Source: SZUA-430 sp964638635
GTDB taxonomy: Bacteria > Pseudomonadota > Alphaproteobacteria > Micropepsales > Micropepsaceae
Length of the DNA stretch: 64,000 bases
Assembly (NCBI GenBank): GCA_964638635.1
Contig: CAZXAQ010000001.1
Location: 1 to 64,000 of the forward strand
Reading direction: 5' to 3'
Every line of letters begins with the position of its first letter. Position 1 is the stretch's first letter. The position numbers were made by a program, and so were the translations under genes. Under the pieces are notes generated by a model. That model worked only from the letters and a program-made list of their open reading frames with translations, ran no database searches and was not told the DNA's origin. Positions 17,622 through 27,153 of this stretch are shown one piece after another.

Positions 17622-18713
17622 ATGCGCGCGAACAGCCTTGTGATCCTTCTTTCAAGCCTCGGATTCTGCCTGCATGGCTCCGCGCTCGCGGACACCGGCA
17701 ACGAGCCATCGCAGAGCGACCGCAGTCCCGGCAAGCAAGGCTTGCTCATTGTCATATCTGACAACCCAACGAGCCCGCTCGCGAAGGCGGCGTCAAGCCA
17801 TGCAAGTACACACCGTGTGCTGGTCCTCCGGCCGGAAAAAGGCGCGCTCGACGCCGACTTGCGGAACATTCAACGGGCCGCGGACTCCGCGGACACGACG
17901 GAAGTCTTGGACAATGTCTCGTCGCTCGCGGCAACGCTGAAGTCCGCCGGGCTCAACCCCGCCGAGATCGCAGGATTTGATCAAGCAACCGTGGTCTCCA
18001 ACGCTCCCGTCCCGATTGATCTCTTGGACTTTCGCGGCGAACCCCTTGGTCTTCATGTACAGTTCAATCATGTCATCGTTTCCGACGATGCGGCGATCAA
18101 AGATGAATTGGCGCGAGGGCTCAAGGAAGAGATAGTACCGTTGCAAAAAATGGTGCTGTTAGCGGCCGCAAGGCTTCCTCGAAACTTTCGCCGCTCCAAC
18201 CACGATGCCGTCAAAGCGGCACTGTCGGTAGCAGATCGCCTGCCGACAGACATCGTCGTTGCGCCACATCCAAGTCAGAGCCTCGCGCATCTGCAGTCTC
18301 CCGAGGCTCAGATTCTTCACATCGACACGCACGGCGCCAGCGATTCAATCCTGCTGGGCACACCGGGCGGGCCCTTTCTCACCAGCGAACTCCCCCAGGT
18401 CATAAGGCCGTCTCTTGTTTTAGTTGTCGGTTGCGCAACAGGTTCCAGCGCCCAAAGCTCTGGACCAGTCTTGTTCACAAGAGGAGCGAAAGCGGTGGTT
18501 GGCTCTGCGTTTGCATTTAGAAGCGGTGACCCGACGGGAGGCCGTATCGACGACTCGACCTTCTACGACGTGCTTTGGGCCGAACTCCTTAGAGGAAGAA
18601 CCGTCGGCGAAGCGATCTTCGCGGCGAAACGCGCGCTCCCCAAGAACATCTGGTCCGCCAGCTGGCTTCTCTTCGGCAATTCCAACTTGCGATTTCGCGC
18701 CGCTGGAGAGTGA
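17622..18713 (+). CDS. Exported CHAT-type caspase-like peptidase
   Basis: The 363-residue protein has a signal peptide (MRANSLVILLSSLGFCLHGS, cleavage after ALA). The first half is unclassified. The C-terminal half is CHAT-like, a clan CD relative of separase and gingipain: His237 in ILHIDTHGASD, Cys271 in LVVGCATGSS, then LFTRGAKAVVGS, FYDVLWAELLRGRTVGEAI and the terminal GNSNLRF. No TPR is present, unlike most CHAT proteins. It shares no close similarity with the surrounding C14-type copies, so it represents a second clan CD family in the locus. Catalytic residues look intact; the substrate is unknown. Confidence 0.85.
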   Translation: MRANSLVILLSSLGFCLHGSALADTGNEPSQSDRSPGKQGLLIVISDNPTSPLAKAASSHASTHRVLVLRPEKGALDADLRNIQRAADSADTTEVLDNVSSLAATLKSAGLNPAEIAGFDQATVVSNAPVPIDLLDFRGEPLGLHVQFNHVIVSDDAAIKDELARGLKEEIVPLQKMVLLAAARLPRNFRRSNHDAVKAALSVADRLPTDIVVAPHPSQSLAHLQSPEAQILHIDTHGASDSILLGTPGGPFLTSELPQVIRPSLVLVVGCATGSSAQSSGPVLFTRGAKAVVGSAFAFRSGDPTGGRIDDSTFYDVLWAELLRGRTVGEAIFAAKRALPKNIWSASWLLFGNSNLRFRAAGE

Positions 18714-19104
18714 GCGTTGCTTGCAATTCCTCCACCGCCTCACCCACCCCACCGCTGAATCCAACCTCGTCGTGTACTGGAAGAAGATCGGCACCTCGGT
18801 TGCGTCTTGAAACCACGCCCAGAGACGCCGAATGACGAGGGTGCAGACAGCTTTGCCCAGACGCCCCGTGTCGTTCGACGGCTTGGAGACATCCAAATTG
18901 CTGAAGCTCCCGTCGTAGAAACGACCGCTAACGCTGCCAGGCTGCGCTCGCGCGCCACACCCTCACGCCAATGGACGCGCGGCTTCGCAAACCCCGTTGC
19001 ACAAACTACACACGTGGTACGGAAATAGAACTCTGCAATTGCGACCCGACTCGGCATTGGCGCCCGCGCCAGCCTAGAATTCGAGAAATACAGAGCCGAC
19101 CACG
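18714..19104 (+). other. Intergenic stretch without recognisable gene
   Basis: These 391 bases show no credible coding frame, no hairpin with a T-tract and no similarity to the caspase tails that I can see. The final 100 bases probably contain the promoter of the next gene. Confidence 0.5.
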
Positions 19105-19869
19105 ATGTGCCGCAGTCTTATGACACTCACGGTGACGCTCATCGCCATCATCACGGCGAGCGGTCTTCCGCCGGCGCGCGCCGATGCGCCCAATGATGTT
19201 CGCGTGCTGCGCGACGTCGAAGCCGACTGTCCCCACATCACGTCTGAGCGGCGCGTGCGCAATCTCTATGTCGGCCGCATGAACCGCGCGATCGAACTTG
19301 CGGCGGTGGAGGCGGCGCTCGCGAGACGGGCTGCGCGGCTCGGCTTTAACGCCATTCATTCGCTCAGCATCGTGGCCCGCCCGCGCACGGGCGTGCAGGC
19401 GAGCGCGGTTGCGGCCCGCTGTGCCAGCGGCGACGAGGCGACGGGCGGTGGCGGTAAGGGCGCTTTGGCCGACATCATCGCCACGGCCGAAAGCGCGCGT
19501 CTCTACGAGCTCGACCCGACCGATGCCGTGACGGCCGAGCCCACCATCTCCCACGCGCACAAAAACCTGATGCGTACACTGACGACGGACGAGTTGCGCG
19601 CGGCGGCAAACCTCGCCCTCAACGACGCATCATACCATCCGCCAAGCCCGTTCGCGCCCGCGTGCCCGTTCGCGCCGACCGTTGGGATGGAGTTCGTCGC
19701 TGGCGGCAAAAGCGCCTGGTGGCTTGTCACACTGCCACGAGGGTCCGGTGGCTGCGGCCCCGACTATGTCGAAGCGATTATGGTGGACCCGCAGACGATC
19801 TGGCGCCACGCCAAGCGGCGCGTGTTGACGAAACCAAGCGTCGGCGCGCTTCGTGACCTGGTGAACTAA
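19105..19869 (+). CDS. Exported protein of unknown function with several cysteines
   Basis: I do not recognise this 254-residue protein. It starts with a signal peptide (MCRSLMTLTVTLIAIITASG, cleavage near ARA-DAP). The mature part contains cysteines at ADCPHITS, AARCASG, APACPFAP and GGCGPD, consistent with periplasmic disulfides, and a Gly-rich spacer in the middle. No clan CD motif is present. It lies 42 bases upstream of a stand-alone caspase-like gene in the same orientation and could be its partner. Coding likelihood is high; function is open. Confidence 0.75.
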   Translation: MCRSLMTLTVTLIAIITASGLPPARADAPNDVRVLRDVEADCPHITSERRVRNLYVGRMNRAIELAAVEAALARRAARLGFNAIHSLSIVARPRTGVQASAVAARCASGDEATGGGGKGALADIIATAESARLYELDPTDAVTAEPTISHAHKNLMRTLTTDELRAAANLALNDASYHPPSPFAPACPFAPTVGMEFVAGGKSAWWLVTLPRGSGGCGPDYVEAIMVDPQTIWRHAKRRVLTKPSVGALRDLVN

Positions 19870-19911
19870 CCAAGACAGAACACTTCGAGGGGATTTGAGG
19901 GGAGATAAGAA

Positions 19912-20727
19912 ATGAACAGAACTCTTCTGTTGCTGACAACGGCAGTCTTCTGTGCGTTCACGCCGGCCGCCATGGCGCAAAAGGTTCACGCCGTCCTGAT
20001 CGCCGACACGAACGACGATTCGATCGGGCCGGGCATCGTCGGCAATTTGAAGCTGATGAAGAGTCTCCTGAACCAAGCCAAGACCGTCGGCCAAATCGAC
20101 ATGGACGTCCACGTCGTGGCTGGCAGCGACTTCAACTGTACGAACATCAACAAAGCGGTTGACGGCCTGAACGTCGGTCCAACCGACACGGTCCTTTTCT
20201 ACTATTCCGCGCACGGCTACCGCACGCCGCAAACGCCGACGAAGTTTCCGGATTTCGATTGCAAACGCGCGGGCAACATCGCGGATGCGAAGGCCGGGAT
20301 GTCGGCCACCGTGGCCGCACTTTCCGCGAAGAACCCACAGTTCATTGTTGCCATTGCCGACACATGCAACATCGTGCTCCAGCGCCCGCCGGGCGTGAGC
20401 GAACGCTCGGCCCCGCTCGTCGCGGCGGCGGCCTGGCGCCGGCTGTTTTTGCGTTACAAGGGAAAGCTCCTAATGTCGGGATCGTTGCCCGGACAGTTCT
20501 CCTTCTATCGCAACGACGAACTCGCGAGCGGGCTCTTCACGCGCCAATTCGTGGACGCGGTCATCGACACGATGCAAAAGGTAGCCGACGAGGAAAATCC
20601 GGAACTGGCGCGCTGGTCGAGCGTCTACAGATCGGCCAGCAGGCCTTTCCCGATCGATCCTCCCTACCTCGAACAAGCAATCCAACAACCGCAGGGCGAG
20701 AAGGTGCTGAGCGTCCTGCCGAAGTAG
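19912..20727 (+). CDS. Exported stand-alone caspase-like protein
   Basis: The 271-residue protein has a signal peptide (MNRTLLLLTTAVFCAFTPAA, cleavage after AMA) and then a lone caspase-like fold without TPR: KVHAVLIADTNDDSIGPGIV, His101 in LFYYSAHGYRTP and Cys152 in IVAIADTCNIV. The motifs are variant (SAHG instead of SGHG, DTCN instead of DACRN), so it is a separate branch with the catalytic pair still intact. GAGGGGAGATAAGAA gives a good ribosome binding site. It is the third gene of a co-directional set from the CHAT peptidase to the amidohydrolase (17622-24230). Confidence 0.85.
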   Translation: MNRTLLLLTTAVFCAFTPAAMAQKVHAVLIADTNDDSIGPGIVGNLKLMKSLLNQAKTVGQIDMDVHVVAGSDFNCTNINKAVDGLNVGPTDTVLFYYSAHGYRTPQTPTKFPDFDCKRAGNIADAKAGMSATVAALSAKNPQFIVAIADTCNIVLQRPPGVSERSAPLVAAAAWRRLFLRYKGKLLMSGSLPGQFSFYRNDELASGLFTRQFVDAVIDTMQKVADEENPELARWSSVYRSASRPFPIDPPYLEQAIQQPQGEKVLSVLPK

Positions 20728-20898
20728 GGGAGCCTTCCCCCATCGAGCGAATCGCTGCGGGCTGCGCGCGCTTGGCGGGCGAACCTTCGCCAGCCTTGTT
20801 GCGCCGGCGCTACTGGGAGCGACCGATTTGGGTACCCGCGCCGCCAGCCTTTGCCTGTGCCGACAGTCGGTGACACCCTCGTGTGGGGAGATATGTTC

Positions 20899-22212
20899 AT
20901 GAAGGCCAACACACGCACGGCGGCTTTGGTGATCGGCGCGTCGGCGGCGCTTGCCGCGTGCAGCACGTCGTCGCCGCTCACGCGCTCGACCCCCGACAAT
21001 CCGGGCGATCTCACCAGCAAAGTCTACCTCGACACGCGCGTTGTGGTGACGAAGGACTGCGCGATCGAACCGAAGGTCGCGGCGGCAGGACCCTTGAGCG
21101 GCTCCACCGGCGGTCCGGTGTTGGAAGCGGCAGGCGGCCCGCTTGCGGGTATCCTCACCGGCATGGGCGGCCGCGTGATCGACGTCGGCATCGACGCACT
21201 TGCGGGCTTCATCCAGCAGAAGGCCAAAGCCACGCCGCAAACCGTGACCGGCATGTCGAACACGTACGTCTTCGACAAGGCAAGCGCGAAGGCTGATCTT
21301 TATGCCGGCTGCGTGACGCTGGTGCGCGGGCTCATGAACGCGCACCCTGATGCGTCGAACAACGGCAAGTTCTCCTCTTATTGGCAAACGCGCGCGCCAA
21401 AATCAGCGGCCTTAGGCCTGCCGCTCGCGCAGGACCCGGCGATCTATCTCGAATCGCACGCGGTCATGTCTGCCGACAGAACCGCGATCAGTTTTGTGCC
21501 CGCGTTTTTCTACTACGGCTCGCCGCTCGACGACGGCGGCACCGATCACAAGGCGATCACCGTTCGCTACGATCTGTTTTCGCCCGCGAAAGGCCAGGAC
21601 CAAACAACGATCTTGGGCACGGGCAGCTTCGTCATCGACGCTGTCGAGCCGCAGACCGAGATCACGGCCGCGGGCTTCGGCCTGAAGCACACGCCTTGGT
21701 TCGATCTTCCGCAGCCGCCCGATCCCGCCGCGACCCGATCTTCTCCACCGTTGGACCCCACCAAACCGAGTTGCCTCCCCGCCGCGGAACCCTGCGCGGT
21801 CCCGGGCACATTCAGCCCCAACCGCGTGGAAGGCGGCGTCGCTCCTGTTGTGGTCCACATCACGCTGCAGGAAAAAGGCGAGGACAGCCCCTTCTGGAGT
21901 TTCTTGGCCGGCATGTTCGATCCCGCGTCCAGGGACAACTTGAAAAGGGACATCCGCGCCATTGCCCTTCCTGACGCCGTGTCGCCCGAACAGCGCGCAC
22001 AAAAGATGAACGAACGCGCCGCAGCGCAAAAGTCGCAGCTCGCCGGTCAAGAACGCTTGAGCGATCTGCGCGCCAAGATTGCCAAGTTGCAAAGAGAGCT
22101 GCAAAGCCCAGACCTCGAACCGGGCGAGCGCACCCGCCTCGAACACGAACTCGCCGAAGCCAAGATCGACCTGCCGCTCGCCGAGTGCCAAGCACGCGGC
22201 GAGTGCCGTTAG
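20899..22212 (+). CDS. Lipoprotein of unknown function with C-terminal coiled coil
   Basis: The 437-residue protein has a lipoprotein signal with lipobox LAAC (MKANTRTAALVIGASAALAA followed by CSTSS). I chose ATG 20899 over ATG 20893 because GGGGAG lies eight bases away. The middle is unrecognised and contains a Gly/Ala stretch (GPLSGSTGGPVLEAAGGPLA) and a Pro-rich segment. Residues about 370-425 form a likely coiled coil (LSDLRAKIAKLQRELQSPDL). It should be anchored in the inner or outer membrane; the residue after Cys is Ser, which does not signal inner-membrane retention. Confidence 0.8.
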   Translation: MKANTRTAALVIGASAALAACSTSSPLTRSTPDNPGDLTSKVYLDTRVVVTKDCAIEPKVAAAGPLSGSTGGPVLEAAGGPLAGILTGMGGRVIDVGIDALAGFIQQKAKATPQTVTGMSNTYVFDKASAKADLYAGCVTLVRGLMNAHPDASNNGKFSSYWQTRAPKSAALGLPLAQDPAIYLESHAVMSADRTAISFVPAFFYYGSPLDDGGTDHKAITVRYDLFSPAKGQDQTTILGTGSFVIDAVEPQTEITAAGFGLKHTPWFDLPQPPDPAATRSSPPLDPTKPSCLPAAEPCAVPGTFSPNRVEGGVAPVVVHITLQEKGEDSPFWSFLAGMFDPASRDNLKRDIRAIALPDAVSPEQRAQKMNERAAAQKSQLAGQERLSDLRAKIAKLQRELQSPDLEPGERTRLEHELAEAKIDLPLAECQARGECR

Positions 22213-22451
22213 TCTTGGGGGGAGCGACCCGCCGCCCTGAAGATCGGAAGCCGACCAATTGGCCAAGCCAGCACACGCCCGCGGGGAAAGCCGTGAACCC
22301 TTCCTAACGCGACACAAGAATTCGAACCGGCGGCGGTGCCACTCCGCCGCAACGTTAGGACAAAAGCGTACCCACCGATGCAGGGTCGGTTTTCAGGCAA
22401 GTCGCGACCGTGCAATGCTGACGCCAACGGCGTGCGAAAAGGGGCCGCAAT

Positions 22452-24230
22452 ATGATTGACCGTCGTCAACTCTTGGCCGGATCGGCCGCAGTGGCCTCGC
22501 TGGGGTTCGTCTCGCGCGGGTTCGCGGAGCCGGCGTTGGCGCCCGCGGCGCCGCTGCCGCCGATCGACTTGCCTGCGCCCGTCGTCGACATTCACTGCCA
22601 CATCTTCAACTCGTCCGACTTGCCGGTCTACGGCTTCCTGCGCCAAGCGGTGTTCGAGATCTACGACGATCAAGCGCAAGTCGGCGGCGGCGCGTCGAGG
22701 AAATGCGATAACAACGGCACGACGTCGTCCCTCGGGCGTTGGCTGAAGGAAGCGGCGGCCGACGCCATGCGCGACTCGATGAGGAACGCCGTCGCGGCGG
22801 CGCGCGAGGCGGTCGACCTGGCCAGCGGACTAGCGGTTGCCGGACCTCCGCAAAGCTCGATCACCGACGACCTCGAGCGCTACTTCGGCGCCAAGCCCAA
22901 GCTCGCGACCGCCGAACCGCCGTCGAACTATTTGACCGAGGAGCAGCGCCGCGAGATCAGGACGATGATCGACAAGGAGGGCCGCGAGGCGCTCGCCCGT
23001 CAGATCTTGCAGGAAACCGGGGACCCGAATCCGTCGGACGGTTCCCGCGCATTCAAACTGCGCGCCGCCGGAATCGGCGACAGCGTGTGCCACAGCTCCG
23101 GCTTCATCTCGCGCCATCTTTGCTGGGCGAAGCGCATGACCGCCGCGCGCATCGAGCACGCGAACGAGATCGCGCGCATCTACGACACGCCCTCCGCGCG
23201 CGTGCGCCTGTTCACACCCGCGCTTATCGATTATTCCCGCTGGCTGAACGACGAACCGGTCAGCGACCTGAAAAGCCAAGTGGACGCGATGGAGCAAGTG
23301 GCGCTCCACACAATCCGCACCGGCAAGGCGAAGTTCCATGGCTACATCGCCTTCGATCCGCTCCGCGACGTACACGAGGGCGGCCAGGCGCTCGCCTTGG
23401 CCCAACACGCGGTACGCGATCGCGGCTTCATGGGGGTGAAGATGTATCCCCCGATGGGCTTCAAGCCGCTCGCCAATGCCGGCGACAGCAACATGACGTT
23501 CCCGAAGCATGCGTTGCGCGGCCTGGCGCCGGGCCAGCTTGCCCTTGCGCTCGACCAGCGCCTGGTCGCGCTCTACGCGTGGTGCGCGGCCGAGGGCGTG
23601 CCCATCCTCTCGCACGCCGCCAACAGCAACGGCTCGGGCCCCTGCTACGCCGAGCGCGCGGACATCGCGAACTGGCTTGCGGTCGTCGCCCATCCGGCAG
23701 CCAAGGACATCCGCCTCTGTCTCGCCCATATCGGCAGTTTCGACGCGGCGCGCGACAAGAACGGTAAGATCAACTTCAATGCGTTGGAGCAGAGCTGGGA
23801 ATGGCATTTCGGCAAGCTGGTCGGACTGCCAAACGCGAGGAACGTCTACGCCGACCTCAGCTATTTCTCCGAACTGTTGAAGAGCGGACAGAGCCGAGAT
23901 ATCGCCGCCCTGAAGCAAGCGTTCGCGACGTTGATCAAGACGTTCCCCGGCATCACTGACAAGCTGATCTACGGCAGCGACTGGATCATGCTCGACCGCG
24001 AACTGAAAAAGGAAGAACACCTGAAGGCCGTCTACTGGTTCCTCTCCGACGTCTTCCGCCTCGCCCAAGTGCCGGACCCGCGCGCGGCGTTGATCAAGGT
24101 CTTCTCGACCAACGCGCTGAGGTTCTTGGGGCTTGGGCCGAACGATCAAACCCGACGGCGCCTCACCGACTTCTACCGCAAACACAACTTGCCCAACGCG
24201 GACCGGTTGCTGGACGAGTTTGTCACTTAG
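22452..24230 (+). CDS. Tat-exported amidohydrolase-family metallohydrolase
   Basis: The 592-residue protein begins MIDRRQLLAGSAAVASLGFV, a twin-arginine signal. The mature part is an amidohydrolase (metal-dependent TIM barrel): the first metal site is VVDIHCHIF near residue 47, with later ILSHAANSNGSG, CLAHIGSFD and LIYGSDWIML providing further His and Asp ligands. The protein is longer than typical amidohydrolase_2 members because of an inserted helical region after the first strand. AAAAGGGG precedes the ATG. Substrate cannot be deduced. It closes the 17622-24230 gene set and precedes the next TPR-caspase by 50 bases. Confidence 0.88.
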   Translation: MIDRRQLLAGSAAVASLGFVSRGFAEPALAPAAPLPPIDLPAPVVDIHCHIFNSSDLPVYGFLRQAVFEIYDDQAQVGGGASRKCDNNGTTSSLGRWLKEAAADAMRDSMRNAVAAAREAVDLASGLAVAGPPQSSITDDLERYFGAKPKLATAEPPSNYLTEEQRREIRTMIDKEGREALARQILQETGDPNPSDGSRAFKLRAAGIGDSVCHSSGFISRHLCWAKRMTAARIEHANEIARIYDTPSARVRLFTPALIDYSRWLNDEPVSDLKSQVDAMEQVALHTIRTGKAKFHGYIAFDPLRDVHEGGQALALAQHAVRDRGFMGVKMYPPMGFKPLANAGDSNMTFPKHALRGLAPGQLALALDQRLVALYAWCAAEGVPILSHAANSNGSGPCYAERADIANWLAVVAHPAAKDIRLCLAHIGSFDAARDKNGKINFNALEQSWEWHFGKLVGLPNARNVYADLSYFSELLKSGQSRDIAALKQAFATLIKTFPGITDKLIYGSDWIMLDRELKKEEHLKAVYWFLSDVFRLAQVPDPRAALIKVFSTNALRFLGLGPNDQTRRRLTDFYRKHNLPNADRLLDEFVT

Positions 24231-24280
24231 TAAGCTTCAGCGATCGAGCGGCCAAAATTTGCGACCCAGGGAATCGAGTC

Positions 24281-25789
24281 GTGAAAAGATTGGGGACTAT
24301 GGGAGCGGCATTTGTGTGTGCGCTCGCGCTGACCGCCGCAATCCTCGTACCCAATGCCGCACAGGCAGATCGTTCACAAGACTGGGAAGAGTGCGATTCC
24401 TTTGGCAACCAAGACGTCGCACGTGCCGCATGCACGCGACTAATCGAGAGCGGCCGCGAGACCCAGGAAGATCTAGCGCGCGCGTACTATCTACGGGCGA
24501 TAAATCGAGAGCAAACAGCCTGTGAGAATTCCGACGATGCGATCAATGATCTCACCGAGGCACTTTTCCTGAAGCCCAACTATGCCCAAGCCTATGTCGC
24601 TCGGGGCCATATGTACCGTTGTAAGGGTGAGTACGAGCGGGCCATCGCAGACCACGACCGAGCGCTGCGCATCGACCCGAAGTCTGCCACAGCTTACTGG
24701 GAGCGGGCCATTGCGCTCAGCCAATGGGGTAAGGACGACCTGGCGATCCAGGATTACAACCAAGCCATACGGCTCTCGCCGAACGACGAGATATACTACT
24801 ACGGCCGCGGCACCGCCTACTTGGCCATGGGCGAGTACGACAAAGCAATTGAGGACTTCACTCAAGCCAATAGTCTCAATCATACCCCCTCTTGGAACAA
24901 GGACTACCCAGCAGCGCTGGCAAGTCGCGGATGGGCCTATTTCAAGAAACAGAACTTCGACCAAGCACTTGCGGACGCGAGGCACGCGGCGGAGCTCGCC
25001 CCAAACGAGCCGTGGATTTTGGAGAACCTTGCCAAGATCGAAGACGGCAGGCGCGCATGGCTTGCGCGGGCGCAGTCGCAGCCGACGGGACGGCGCATCG
25101 CGCTCGTTATCGGCAATGGCGTCTACCGTTCGACGACACCATTGCCGAATGCGATCCACGATGCAGAGGATGTGGCACGGGAACTCAAGAATCTCGGCTT
25201 TGAGATTTTCGGCTTCCCGGCCACGAACTTTTCGAAACGAGCGCTGGCCGACGCGCTGGATCAATTCGCGCGGGCCTCTGTCGGTGCCACCTCCGCCATA
25301 GTTTGGTACTCCGGTCACGGCCAGCAAAGCAGTTATGCCGACGATGAAAGGAGCCTCTACGACTGGGTCATACCCGTTGACGCCGTGATCAAGCGCCGCG
25401 CCGACGTCGCCAACAACGCGTTGCGTGTGGACACGCTGATCAACGCAGTGCTCGCTGCTAAGCAGGTGCGGCTCGTGGTGATCGACGCATGCCGCAACAA
25501 CACGTTTTGGAACGAGACCCGTGGCGTCAGCCGCAAGAGTGTGGAACGCGCCAGCGTTCTCATTGTTTACTCCGCCCAACCCGGCAACGTTGCCATCGAC
25601 GACATCGGCGGGCGCAACTCCCCCTTCGCCCAGGCTTTCATCGAGTCCCTGCGCGCCGATCCGAAACGCGACGTGCAAAAGCTGTTCGATGCCGTGGCCG
25701 GCCGCACCGCGCAATTGACGAAAGGCGAACAGCGCCCCCAACCGATCGGCGGAATGGGCACCGGAGAGATCACCCCGCTGGCGCCGTGA
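24281..25789 (+). CDS. Exported TPR-caspase ("PATNFSKR" sub-family)
   Basis: The 502-residue protein starts at GTG 24281, supported by CCAGGGA eight bases upstream and a signal peptide (MKRLGTMGAAFVCALALTAA). It has the Cys-pair module (DWEECDSFGNQDVARAAC), five TPR units to about residue 255, and a caspase domain from RRIALVIGNGVYRSTTPLPN. His346 (WYSGHGQQSS) and Cys404 (VIDACRNNTFW) are intact. The caspase half is very similar to the copy at 27154, including FGFPATNFSKRALADALDQF, while their TPR regions differ more. The tail PQPIGGMGTGEITPLAP is characteristic of this pair. It is convergent with the lysozyme gene. Confidence 0.95.
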   Translation: MKRLGTMGAAFVCALALTAAILVPNAAQADRSQDWEECDSFGNQDVARAACTRLIESGRETQEDLARAYYLRAINREQTACENSDDAINDLTEALFLKPNYAQAYVARGHMYRCKGEYERAIADHDRALRIDPKSATAYWERAIALSQWGKDDLAIQDYNQAIRLSPNDEIYYYGRGTAYLAMGEYDKAIEDFTQANSLNHTPSWNKDYPAALASRGWAYFKKQNFDQALADARHAAELAPNEPWILENLAKIEDGRRAWLARAQSQPTGRRIALVIGNGVYRSTTPLPNAIHDAEDVARELKNLGFEIFGFPATNFSKRALADALDQFARASVGATSAIVWYSGHGQQSSYADDERSLYDWVIPVDAVIKRRADVANNALRVDTLINAVLAAKQVRLVVIDACRNNTFWNETRGVSRKSVERASVLIVYSAQPGNVAIDDIGGRNSPFAQAFIESLRADPKRDVQKLFDAVAGRTAQLTKGEQRPQPIGGMGTGEITPLAP

Positions 25790-25823
25790 CGCGATCGACT
25801 GCGAACTGCCACGCAACCCGCCG

Positions 25824-26894
25824 TCACCATTTCCACGGCAGCAAGCTTTCGAAAAAGCTGAGTTTCTTCTTCGCAGGCGGTTCGGTTGAAACCGGGGTGG
25901 ATACGATTGGCGCATCCCCCTGCGCTGTCTCCACCGGCGGCGTCGCCTCCGCGTGCGGGGTCTCGACCGGTGGCGGTGCGGGCCGCGCCGCGAGCCCGAA
26001 CGCCGCGCGGAACTCGGCCGCGTCGCCCGGAAACAAGTTCGCATCGACCCGCCCCACCATACCGCCGCCCATGACGCTGGCCTTTTCCGTGAACTGCCAC
26101 AGGCGCCACGAATGACGCGCCATCACGCGGGGCTTCAACTCTTTGATCGGAACATTGGGCTGCGAGAAGATGCGCGGCCCGTAGTCGGCAATCCAAATCG
26201 GATAAGCCTCGAAGCGCGACGACGTCGGGATGTTCGCCTTCCACCACGCACGCGCCGTGTAGATGATCGGCTTGCGTCCGGTCGCGGCTTCGACGATCTC
26301 GATGAATCGGGAGACCTTGGCCACCACCTCGTCTTCCTTCAGGTCTTGCCAGCGGTCGTGCTTATCGCTGTCCATGTCCCACTCGACATCGACGCAGGGC
26401 GGCAAATCCATCGCGTCCAACGGACCCATCCGCGTCAGGAAATTCCGCGCTTGAGCTTCGACGTCCGCGGTCGCCGACAGGAAGTGATAGGCCCCGCGAT
26501 AGACCTCGCGGCCGTCCGCGCGCAGCTTGCCGAGCGCCTTCCATGTGCGCTTGAAGCGCCCATCATACATGCTCGTCCCTTGCGTCGCCTTCGCGTAGAC
26601 GAACACGATCTTCTGCGCGGTGAGAACGTCCCAATCGATCGGCACTTTGCCGTCTTCGTTGTGATGCGACACGTCGATGCCATAGACCGCATCGCCCGCG
26701 TCATACGCGAATTTGAATTCCGTTGATGGGCGCGCGGGCAACAACTTGAACTCTTGCCGCAGCGCATACTGCGCAAGCTCGGCACGCGACATGTCGCCGG
26801 ACAGCGCCCGCGGCCCGTCGGCCACGACCGGCGCCGAGGCCCCGGCCGCCACCGCGACCACCGCTATCGTCCTCAAGAGAAATTTCCGCAACAT
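25824..26894 (-). CDS. Exported glycoside hydrolase family 25 lysozyme
   Basis: The 356-residue protein has a signal peptide (MLRKFLLRTIAVVAVAAGAS) and one GH25 muramidase domain at about residues 65-285: YGIDVSHHN, FVYAKATQGTSMYD, YRGAYHFLSA, and CVDVEWDMD, whose acidic residues are catalytic in the family. The enzyme hydrolyses the MurNAc-GlcNAc bond of peptidoglycan. The last 70 residues are a Pro/Glu/Thr-rich linker ending in KKKLSFFESLLPWKW. GGAGGGG precedes ATG 26894. It is encoded between two related TPR-caspases and on the opposite strand, and is the one clear cell-wall enzyme in the region. Confidence 0.93.
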   Translation of the reverse strand: MLRKFLLRTIAVVAVAAGASAPVVADGPRALSGDMSRAELAQYALRQEFKLLPARPSTEFKFAYDAGDAVYGIDVSHHNEDGKVPIDWDVLTAQKIVFVYAKATQGTSMYDGRFKRTWKALGKLRADGREVYRGAYHFLSATADVEAQARNFLTRMGPLDAMDLPPCVDVEWDMDSDKHDRWQDLKEDEVVAKVSRFIEIVEAATGRKPIIYTARAWWKANIPTSSRFEAYPIWIADYGPRIFSQPNVPIKELKPRVMARHSWRLWQFTEKASVMGGGMVGRVDANLFPGDAAEFRAAFGLAARPAPPPVETPHAEATPPVETAQGDAPIVSTPVSTEPPAKKKLSFFESLLPWKW

Positions 26895-27153
26895 GCCGCC
26901 CCTCCTGCACGTCGTTGGCTCCGTCGCGCTAAAATCTACAGGATCGAGCGCGCACACACTGCATCCAAAAGGAAATGCTCAGCAAAATTCGCGCATTAGG
27001 CGCACGGCAGCACGCGCTCTACTCCACCTGAGCGAGTCATCGCCGGCCTCTGCGAACGTGCGCTCCAACCCAGCGACAGTTAGTGTTGGCAGCACGAGGG
27101 CAAAGCTCGATGACGATCGAGAGTATCTAATAGCTAGCGCAGAGACCTGAGGC

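Noticed and set aside
19105..19869. Bacterial gasdermin as the target of the caspases
   Set aside because: The protein has a signal peptide and several cysteines and lacks the expected cytosolic pore-former character; no other candidate of suitable size was seen nearby.
22830..24185. 451-codon minus-strand frame opposite the amidohydrolase
   Set aside because: The amidohydrolase metal motifs and Tat signal are on the plus strand; the reverse frame has no recognisable feature.
24491..26044. 517-codon minus-strand frame opposite the TPR-caspase at 24281
   Set aside because: The plus strand has signal peptide, TPRs and catalytic motifs; the minus frame is the mirror of these repeats (runs of V/L/D), not a protein.
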